From assembly GCA_016192995.1 (NCBI GenBank), contig JACPTB010000010.1, positions 1 through 58,873 of the forward strand: a stretch of 58,873 nucleotides of DNA, in the 5' to 3' direction. A program made the position numbers and the translations under genes. Shown here piece after piece: positions 53,094 through 58,873 of the stretch (its first letter is position 1; each line of letters starts with the position of its first letter). The notes beneath the pieces are model-generated. The model worked only from the letters and a program-made list of their open reading frames with translations. It made no database searches and had not been told where the DNA came from. The DNA comes from Candidatus Woesearchaeota archaeon. Lineage in GTDB: Archaea; Nanobdellota; Nanobdellia; Woesearchaeales; DSVV01.

Positions 53094-55019
53094 TTATAAT
53101 TTAAAATTCAACATTCTTTTATCAATCCCATTTTTAATGTGTTTAATAAAATCATCTAATTTAATACCAAACTTTACTTGACCATCCAATGTTCTTACTG
53201 CCAGTGTTTTAGCTTCTTTTTCTTTTTCACCAATAGTAATAATTAAAGGAATGTACTGCATTTGAGCATCACGCACTTTTTTATTGATCGTTTCCTGTTC
53301 CTTGTTGATTTCTGTCCGTATTTTCTGGGATTTTAATTGAGCTTTAACTTGCTCTGCGTACTCAACCACATTATCATTAATGGTTAATAACCGGACTTGC
53401 ACTGGGCTAAGCCATAAGGGAAATTTACCTGCACAATGTTCAATGAGAATCCCTATAAATCGATCCAAGGTACCGAGAACTGCACGATGGATCATAATAG
53501 GGGTATGTTTTTTTCCATCACTGCCTTCATACGTTAAACCAAATCTTGATGGCTGTTGAAAATCAACCTGTATCGTTGATAACTGCCATGATCTTCCTAA
53601 ACAATCTTTAATATGGAGATCAATTTTAGGGCCATAAAATGCTCCATCACCTGGATTTATTTTGTACGGCAACTTGCTTTTATCCAATGCTTCTTTCAAA
53701 ACACGTTCTGCTACATCCCATTGTTCTTTAGTGCCTATTGATTTTTCAGGCTTTGTGGAAAGTTCTAAACGAAATTCAAAGTCAAATGTTTTCGCATAGA
53801 CATAATTTGCAAAATCAATGCAGTTATCAAGTTCTTCAGCTAGTTGTTCTTCAGTGCAGAAAATATGGGCATCATCCTGGTGAAATTTTCTTACCCTTGT
53901 CATTCCGCCAATAACACCTTTAAGTTCATTTCTGTGCAATGCAGCAAAATCTGCAAATCGCAAAGGCAAATCACGGTAGCTTCTTGTTTGTGTTTTGTAA
54001 ATAAGACAATGGCTTGGACAATTCATCGGCTTTAAGCTCACTTCCTTGCCATCAACCATAAAGGTAAACATATTTTCCTTGTAAAATCCCCAATGCCCTG
54101 AAGTTTCCCAGAGAGATTTATCATAAACTAACGGTGTAATAACTTCACTAAATCCACGCTCCCAATATTGCTCCCGGATGAAGGTTTGTAATTCATTGAA
54201 AATAATAGCTCCTTTAGGATGAAAGAATATTGCACCCGGTGATTCTTCGTGAAAACTAGCCAAGTCTAGTTTTTTTGACAGTATGCGGTGATCACGTTTT
54301 TTTACTTCCTCCAAACGATGAAGATGTTCATCTAATTCTTTTTTGGTAAAAAATGCTGTACCATAAATTCGTGTCAGCATTTTATTTTTTTCATCGCCAC
54401 GCCAATAGGCGCCTGCAACTGACAAAAGCTTGAAATGCTGTACATGTTTGCCTGGATTAAAAAGATGCCCACCTTTACAGAGGTCTATAAAATGCCCTGC
54501 AGTGTAAAAGGTTAATTTTTTTCCTCCTTCTGCAAATTCATTAATCAGTTCTGTTTTGTATTTATTCCACTTAAATTGTTTTAATGCCTCATGGACAGTA
54601 ACTTGTTTTCCTTCCATAACACCCCATGTTTTGATAATTTCACGCATTTTCTCTTCTATTTTTGCAAAATCAGCTTCAGAAATCGGCTGCGGAAGTTCAA
54701 AGTCCTGGTAAAAACCATCTTCAATTGGCGGACCTATTGCGTTTTGCGCTCCCGGATATAATTCAATCATGGTTGCTGCCAACAAATGCGCGCAGGAATG
54801 ACGTAATGCCTCGAGAGATTCTTTGTCTTTGGTTGTAATCACTTTGAAAGCGCAGTCTTTATCAAGCTTTGTTTCCTGAAGCACTGAATGATCATTTACT
54901 TTAAAGTCTAATGCTGCTCTTGCAAGCCCTTCAGAAATTGATTTTGCTACCTCTAATACTGTTATCCCTTTTTTATATTCGCGTTTTGTGCCATCGGGAA
55001 AGGTTACTTTGATTGTCAT
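53094..55019 (-). CDS. thrS: Threonyl-tRNA synthetase (bacterial-type layout)
   Basis: 641 aa. TGS domain (1-60), editing SAD domain with HSCAH (74-78) and CKGGH (about 180), class II core with motif 1 region (FSEVITPLVY), motif 2 (FHQDDAHIF preceded by GGMTRVRK) and motif 3 (HRAVLGTLDRFIGILIEH), then the anticodon domain. Most euryarchaeal enzymes have a different N-terminal domain; this has the bacterial/eukaryotic TGS-SAD form, which suggests transfer or lineage-specific retention. Confidence 0.95.
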   Translation of the reverse strand: MTIKVTFPDGTKREYKKGITVLEVAKSISEGLARAALDFKVNDHSVLQETKLDKDCAFKVITTKDKESLEALRHSCAHLLAATMIELYPGAQNAIGPPIEDGFYQDFELPQPISEADFAKIEEKMREIIKTWGVMEGKQVTVHEALKQFKWNKYKTELINEFAEGGKKLTFYTAGHFIDLCKGGHLFNPGKHVQHFKLLSVAGAYWRGDEKNKMLTRIYGTAFFTKKELDEHLHRLEEVKKRDHRILSKKLDLASFHEESPGAIFFHPKGAIIFNELQTFIREQYWERGFSEVITPLVYDKSLWETSGHWGFYKENMFTFMVDGKEVSLKPMNCPSHCLIYKTQTRSYRDLPLRFADFAALHRNELKGVIGGMTRVRKFHQDDAHIFCTEEQLAEELDNCIDFANYVYAKTFDFEFRLELSTKPEKSIGTKEQWDVAERVLKEALDKSKLPYKINPGDGAFYGPKIDLHIKDCLGRSWQLSTIQVDFQQPSRFGLTYEGSDGKKHTPIMIHRAVLGTLDRFIGILIEHCAGKFPLWLSPVQVRLLTINDNVVEYAEQVKAQLKSQKIRTEINKEQETINKKVRDAQMQYIPLIITIGEKEKEAKTLAVRTLDGQVKFGIKLDDFIKHIKNGIDKRMLNFKL

Positions 55020-55102
55020 GCTATTCTAAAATAGCATGACGTTTATATAGATTATTATTTTAGTGCTGACATTGGTTGGGTAAAATGTGGAATTCTAATG
55101 AT

Positions 55103-55513
55103 TTAATTAATTTCAAACATTCGTATTAGTTCATGAGTAGCATAAATCGTAACATCATTTTGTTCTTTCAGTTTCTTTTCATTTGTCCAAATAGGGCAGT
55201 TTAGATAGAGTGCTAAAGCAAAATAAACCATATCTTTAGGATCTGGACAGATTTTATCGGCTTTTTCCCTATAACTAAGAAAGTCTTGCTCAGGAATTAT
55301 TTGAATACTATGAGCAAGTATGGTTAAAAGCCATTCGTATTCTTCTCTTATTAAACTTGATTTACTCATAAGTTCTTCTTTGTTTTGTTCTAGTTCTTCA
55401 AAAAGTAATTGAGGTGCAAAAATACTTAATCTACTGTCAAAAAATAGATCAATAGGTTTTCCTGGTTTTACCAGCATAGCTATGATGACATTAGCATCAA
55501 TGATAACTTGCAT
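55103..55513 (-). CDS. PIN-domain toxin
   Basis: 136 aa. The acidic residues of PIN domains are seen in VIIDANVIIAML, LLFEELEQNK, CPDPKDMVYFALAL, and PIWTNEKKL. It is probably an RNase. It follows a ribbon-helix-helix antitoxin by three bases, so the two form a VapBC-like pair. Confidence 0.82.
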   Translation of the reverse strand: MQVIIDANVIIAMLVKPGKPIDLFFDSRLSIFAPQLLFEELEQNKEELMSKSSLIREEYEWLLTILAHSIQIIPEQDFLSYREKADKICPDPKDMVYFALALYLNCPIWTNEKKLKEQNDVTIYATHELIRMFEIN

Positions 55514-55516
55514 TGA

Positions 55517-55741
55517 TTACATTCCCCTGAATTTCCTTGCCATGTTTTCATTGATTTTTTCAGAAATTTCTTTCGCATCTTTAGGTGTAAGTTTGCTTTT
55601 ACTGCTTAATTTCTTCATAATTACCACTTCTTTGAGCTTTTCTTCAAATGCTCTTCTCGCTACTGCTGACCAATTAATTTCCTGCATTTTAATCATTTGT
55701 TCCCTTAATTCATCAGGAACTGAAACGGACAATGTTCCCAT
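55517..55741 (-). CDS. VapB-like ribbon-helix-helix antitoxin
   Basis: 74 aa. GTLSVSVPDELREQMIKMQEINWSAVARRAFEEKL is a clear ribbon-helix-helix. The charged C-terminus would bind the toxin. AAGGTGA precedes the ATG by a few bases. First gene of the pair. Confidence 0.82.
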   Translation of the reverse strand: MGTLSVSVPDELREQMIKMQEINWSAVARRAFEEKLKEVVIMKKLSSKSKLTPKDAKEISEKINENMARKFRGM

Positions 55742-55852
55742 AGTTTCACCTTAGTTTAATTATTAATTTTGTTATTTATATTAATATTATTATAATTGTT
55801 ATAATTATTATTTAAGGCTTTCGGTTTTATCAGTAGATTCGAAAGTAACATC

Positions 55853-56005
55853 GTACGTATTAAGTCTGTGGTTTAGCGCCTACTTTTGTGAAGCTCTAAG
55901 AGTTTATGCATTGAGGATTTTTCGGAGTTCCAGAGAGAAAAATCCAATGTTAAATTACTTCTGAAGCTGAACTGGCGCTAAACCTGAAAAAGACTTAATA
56001 CGTAC
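55853..56005 (-). repeat. Fold-back repeat, copy 7 (reverse orientation)
   Basis: Arms GTACGTATTAAGTC and GACTTAATACGTAC, perfectly paired and different from other type-1 arms by a matched A:T to T:A swap. Core GGCGC/GCGCC. Apical GGATTTTTC-GGAGTTCCAGAGA-GAAAAATCC. No clear flanking duplication. It ends 36 bases from a transposase relic. Confidence 0.9.
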
Positions 56006-56040
56006 TTGCAGGAAATCCCATGTTTTAAAAAAAGAATGAT

Positions 56041-56488
56041 TTATCCGGTATCAAATCTCATTTTCAAAGAAATTTCTCTAATGAATTTGAAAATATAACA
56101 TACAAAATTCTTTAAAGTAATATTCAAACCAAACACATTTGCTAATTTCCAGAGATTATACCCCAAACAACAAAACATAACAAGGAAATATCTAATAATT
56201 TCGTTCTTTGTTGTTGTTTTAATGCCAATATTATCAAGAACTCGATCAAATAATGCTAATAGGTTTGAAAAACTGTTTTATTTCTTCAAAATTAGTATAT
56301 TTTAGACGAGAAAATACAGTTTCACCAGTAGGTCCATCAATTCTATGTGTGGTATTATTGATAAAATCAACATGTTCTGCTGCATCTGCAAGAACATGTA
56401 GAATATCATTGTTTTTGTAAGGTGAATTGCAAGAAACACCACAAAATATATCATTAGAATCCCTATTTAAACATATACTGAAATTCAT
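56041..56488 (-). pseudogene. Decayed DDE transposase (ISH3-like)
   Basis: Two pieces in different frames. The first (56246-56488) reads ILHVLADAAEHVDFINNTTHRIDGPTGETVFSRL, like the N-terminus of ISH3-type transposases. The second (56041-56265) reads ALFDRVLDNIGIKTTTKNEIIR and FLVMFCCLGYNLWKLANVF, a usual transposase C-terminus. The catalytic middle is deleted, and the join shifts frame. The family name is a tentative reading. Confidence 0.65.
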
Positions 56489-56654
56489 TACGTTTGCCAG
56501 TATTCTTGTATTTAACCATCTGGCTTTTACGCAATTTCTTTAAACTCATGGTTACTGAACCAATAGAAACATTAATTGCTTCGCTTATTTGCTTAGAGGT
56601 AAACCATTTACCCTTATTTTCTTTTAAAAAATTATACACTTCTTGTTGTCCCAT
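56463..56654 (-). CDS. Small winged-helix regulator
   Basis: 63 aa from the ATG at 56654; the longer frame to 56702 is hydrophobic and lacks a site. GKWFTSKQISEAINVSIGSVTMSLKKLRKSQMVKY is a MarR/ArsR-like winged helix. A GGGGA stretch precedes the ATG. Its 3' end overlaps the transposase relic by 26 nt in another frame, so the end may have been altered by insertion. Confidence 0.65.
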   Translation of the reverse strand: MGQQEVYNFLKENKGKWFTSKQISEAINVSIGSVTMSLKKLRKSQMVKYKNTGKRNEFQYMFK

Positions 56655-56812
56655 GTATATATCCCCTAACAATAAATATAATATAGCTATTAAAGGCTTC
56701 AAATATATAAACCTTTGGGTGCTGTTTAGAAGGGTTTATATGTGTAACTATAAGTAGATGGTAAAAGCTAGAATATAATAAAAATAGTAAAAAAAGAAAG
56801 AAATACCTTTAA

Positions 56813-56992
56813 CTAAAATTTTTTCATGCTTTGATAGCAATCTCTGCAGTAAACTGGTCTGCCTTCTCCTGGCTTGAAAGGAACTTCACATTCATTGCCA
56901 CACTTTGAGCAGGTTGTCTTGTGCATTTGACGTGGTTGAAAGTCTCGCTTAAAGCCTCCGCCACCGCCGCCGCCACGGTTAAAATTTCCCAT
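56813..56992 (-). CDS. Small CxxC-CxxC zinc-binding protein
   Basis: 59 aa from the ATG at 56992, which has GGAGGAG seven bases before it; the Met at 57007 is less likely. A Gly-rich N-terminus (NFNRGGGGGGGFKRD) resembles RGG-type nucleic-acid-binding tails. The domain TTCSKCGNECEVPFKPG then VYCRDCY holds two CxxC pairs of the type found in small archaeal and bacterial zinc proteins. Probably binds RNA or DNA; unproven. Confidence 0.75.
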   Translation of the reverse strand: MGNFNRGGGGGGGFKRDFQPRQMHKTTCSKCGNECEVPFKPGEGRPVYCRDCYQSMKKF

Positions 56993-57097
56993 ATTCTTCT
57001 CCTCCATATTCTCTATTACTTAAAAGAGAGACTATAATCTCAATTAAGTTATTTGCTGTTTGTAGTAGCTTCCTCTTTATAAGTGTTTTCTTTGAGA

Positions 57098-57251
57098 GTA
57101 CGTAATAAGTCTTCTATGGTTTTAGCGCCGGTTCAGCTTTTGAAGTGGATTTCGATTGGATTTTTCTCTCTGGAACCTCGAAAAATCCTCACAGTGAAAT
57201 TAAGAAAAGCTTCACAAAAGCAGGCGCTAAAACTACAGACTTATTACGTAC
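57098..57251 (+). repeat. Fold-back repeat, copy 8, with exact 8-bp flanking duplication
   Basis: Arms GTACGTAATAAGTC and GACTTATTACGTAC, core GCGCC/GGCGC, apical GGATTTTTC/GAAAAATCC with loop TCTCTGGAACCTC. Both flanks read CTTTGAGA (57090-57097 and 57252-57259). It is the cleanest copy of the type-1 form. Confidence 0.94.
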
Positions 57252-57273
57252 CTTTGAGAATTGTAGAAATATG

Positions 57274-57480
57274 CTATTTCAAATAAAGTACCGATAAGAA
57301 TTTTTTATGTGCCTCAGCACGGGTATTATTATCACTTTTGAACAGTTCTTCACGCGCTTGGATAAGATTATCAAGCAATTTTATCGTTGAAACTGGTTCC
57401 GATTTATTGCCCAGAATAATTGGTTTAATAGTTAATGATTCACGTTTCAATAAGGGAGATTCTTTGGTTATGTTTTCCAT
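57274..57480 (-). CDS. Hypothetical 68-aa protein
   Basis: A soluble, charged small protein with a helical C-terminal half (STIKLLDNLIQAREELFKSDNN then RAEAHKKFLSVLY). A TATA-like box (TTTTATATAAC) lies about 26 nt before the ATG. No family is recognised. It lies between fold-back copies 8 and 9. Confidence 0.55.
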   Translation of the reverse strand: MENITKESPLLKRESLTIKPIILGNKSEPVSTIKLLDNLIQAREELFKSDNNTRAEAHKKFLSVLYLK

Positions 57481-57554
57481 GATATGTTATAACTAGAGGT
57501 GTTATATAAAAGTTATCCCCCAGAGGCACAATCCAATTTGTAAGTGATATTGCG

Positions 57555-57680
57555 AAAAGTGCCACCATCTTTTTTGCGAGGCTTATCTGATGTTTCATCA
57601 AATGCTATCCGAGGTTCCAGAGAGGATAGCATCTTCCATAACAAACATCTACAGCCGAGCCGATGGTGGTTGCTGAGTGA
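57555..57680 (-). repeat. Diverged fold-back element with the same apical loop
   Basis: Outer stem CCACCATC (57562-57569) with GATGGTGG (57662-57669). Inner stems GAGGCT/AGCC and GATGTTT/AAACATC. The apical hairpin ATGCTATCC (57602-57610) and GGATAGCAT (57624-57632) encloses GAGGTTCCAGAGA. None of the stems match copies 1-8, but the loop and the GGCT/AGCC pair do. The ends are approximate. Confidence 0.8.
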
Positions 57681-57722
57681 AACGAACGCAACTAGGAAAA
57701 TAGTGATTTTCCCCCTAAATAA

Positions 57723-58352
57723 TTATGTTAATACATAAGGAATAATCTTCTCAACAATCAATAGAATAATCCCAAACCCCGCCATTATACCATACACTAT
57801 TTTATTCCAATCGAGGATTTTAACACCATCAAAATTCCCAAAGGGTAGGAGATTAAATAACCCAAGCCAGCTGTTAATCATAAAGCCATACAAGAATAAT
57901 AATCCTGTTGATGGAAACATAAGGAAAAGAGCTAAGAATAATAGGGCAAGCACATAGTTTGTTAGAGGACCTGCTAAGCTTATCTTACCATTTATTTCCC
58001 GTGTAATGGAATAACCTGTAATCATCACAGCACCAGGCGCTGCGAAAATAAAACCTCCAAATGATAATGCTATTGCCAAGCCAAGCATCATATAATCTGC
58101 TCTGAATTCTGCCCAACAATCATAATATTGCGCTACCATTTTATGCGCTAATTCATGGAGCAAAAATCCAGAACCAACTGCAACTACTGCAATAATAAAA
58201 GCAGAGAGGAAACTTCCTGTTGATCCCATGAGAAGAATGGTAAATGCTATGCTTAATCCTAACCATGCAAGTACAAGATCTTGCAGTTCTTTTTTTGAAG
58301 TTTTACATCGAAACAATGGTTTGCTTAAAGTAGTATTGTGAAGGTTATGCAT
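57723..58352 (-). CDS. Site-2-protease-like M50 metalloprotease
   Basis: 209 aa. HELAH (66-70) lies inside the second membrane segment, and NLLPFGNFDGVKIL gives the downstream zinc Asp motif. Five or six membrane segments fit the M50 core without a PDZ domain. It may cut membrane-bound regulators, or be a general archaeal M50 protein of unknown substrate. TATA-like TTTATAAAC lies about 27 nt upstream. Confidence 0.88.
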   Translation of the reverse strand: MHNLHNTTLSKPLFRCKTSKKELQDLVLAWLGLSIAFTILLMGSTGSFLSAFIIAVVAVGSGFLLHELAHKMVAQYYDCWAEFRADYMMLGLAIALSFGGFIFAAPGAVMITGYSITREINGKISLAGPLTNYVLALLFLALFLMFPSTGLLFLYGFMINSWLGLFNLLPFGNFDGVKILDWNKIVYGIMAGFGIILLIVEKIIPYVLT

Positions 58353-58391
58353 AGTAATTTAGGGGTGGTATTGGTTTATAAATTATTCTGC

Positions 58392-58440
58392 GAAGAATAA
58401 CTACCAGCATAGCACCAAAAACTTCATTCAAGACAGAGCC
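58392..58440 (+). repeat. Remnant of class C fold-back repeat (right half)
   Basis: TACCAGCATAGCACCAAAAA then CTTCATTCAAGACAGAGCC match the right half of the element at 13903 with several changes. The left half and apical hairpin are gone. It indicates turnover of these elements. Confidence 0.7.
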
Positions 58441-58476
58441 TGCAAAGAAAATAGAAGAAAATTAAAAAAAATAATT

Positions 58477-58659
58477 TTATTGCGCGCTTTTAACAACTAG
58501 ATATAAGCCTGTTAACACAAATAATGCTGTCCAACCATCAACGCTTAATGCAAATACGCTTAAATCTCTTAATAAAAATAAAACGCCAACTACTAATACT
58601 AACCATGCAAACCATGCGCATGACTGATTGCAGCATTTTCCCATATGTTCTTCTTTCAT
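58477..58659 (-). CDS. Small two-segment membrane protein
   Basis: 60 aa from the ATG at 58659, which has GAGGTG about six bases upstream; the frame to 58683 is rejected. A short Cys-rich head (MGKCCNQSCAW) precedes two membrane segments (about 15-30 and 38-56). Function unknown. Similar tiny proteins are common in this kind of genome. Confidence 0.6.
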   Translation of the reverse strand: MKEEHMGKCCNQSCAWFAWLVLVVGVLFLLRDLSVFALSVDGWTALFVLTGLYLVVKSAQ

Positions 58660-58873
58660 AATTAACACCTCGCTAGATTCCAATAATTAGTACTTGGGGA
58701 AGATTTATACTTTATAAAATTTGTTAGTAGTTGGCTGCGTAGAAATCCTATGCGTTCATGCGCTTAGCATCTTCAAAATTCTGGTTGAGTTTTTCTGAAG
58801 GAGCTACGTTCCCGAAGGGAGAAACCCGAGTTTGGTTAATAATTCAAACCAACTCGCAAGAGCTCTTGCGAGA
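58660..58873. other. Gene-free right end with a perfect 20-bp palindrome
   Basis: No convincing coding frame. CTCGCAAGAG/CTCTTGCGAG (58853-58872) is a perfect palindrome at the window's last bases. Just before it GAGTT/AACTC forms another short stem. A TATA-like stretch lies near 58706-58716. The structure may continue beyond the window. Confidence 0.45.

Noticed and set aside
1-58873. CRISPR array or tRNA/rRNA genes
   Set aside because: The repeats here are palindromic, dispersed and 150 bp or more, unlike CRISPR. I saw no cloverleaf with a GTTCRA T-loop. The GAGGTTCCAGAGA loop is not a tRNA T-arm, since its stems vary and no other arm is present.

Overview
The window looks like part of the genome of a small, AT-rich archaeon, most probably a DPANN lineage of the Woesearchaeota/Pacearchaeota type. 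This is inferred from gene content, not from a search. The information-processing genes are archaeal: aRF1, GatD and GatE for Gln-tRNA, CDC48, SRP54, FtsY and prefoldin alpha. Many start codons lie about 25-28 nt after a TATA-like box (leaderless transcripts). Internal operon genes often carry GGTGA or AGGAGG ribosome binding sites. Several families (secreted Cys-rich proteins, small winged-helix proteins, TRAM-like radical SAM protein) are of a kind common in that group. I found no rRNA, tRNA or CRISPR array.

Layout. 1-4 kb: membrane and surface proteins (partial LamG-like protein, SdpI-like, VTT/DedA-like, a 573-aa membrane protein). 4-10.4 kb: regulator, metalloprotease, a RelE-type toxin-antitoxin pair, aRF1 and GatE. 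10.4-16 kb: a large low-complexity surface protein, a STAS-like/HATPase pair lying between direct repeats, a SIMPL protein and an MscS channel. 16-30 kb: accessory genes, including a BRO-N protein, an ABC exporter, MazEF-like and VapBC modules, GatD, a nucleotidase, radical SAM, double-Fis and Ser/Thr kinase genes, Fic, and an Ldh2-type dehydrogenase. 30-38 kb: CDC48 with an intein, a Nudix protein and a MinD-like three-gene operon. 38-42 kb: two DUF4143-type ATPases and a RelBE pair. 42-50 kb: the pfdA-ftsY ... srp54 secretion cluster, with secreted Cys-rich proteins placed inside and beside it and an intein in the SRP54 P-loop. 50-58.9 kb: a fascin-like surface protein, a Doc toxin, a third ATPase, ThrRS, a second VapBC, a transposase relic and a site-2-protease-like peptidase.

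The most striking signal is a family of intergenic fold-back repeats (about 150-220 bp). There are eight clear copies, one diverged copy, and two full copies plus a relic of a related class. They share an apical loop (GAGGTTCCAGAGA or a close variant) that is kept while the stems beneath it change completely. At least four copies have exact 8-9 bp flanking duplications, so they are or were mobile. Their terminal arms and cores are shuffled between copies, and one copy has its apical hairpin inverted. A second signal is a shared promoter-side motif in front of the three DUF4143 ATPases; two copies of it flank the Doc cassette as direct repeats. A third is a 74-bp exact direct repeat around the STAS/HATPase module.
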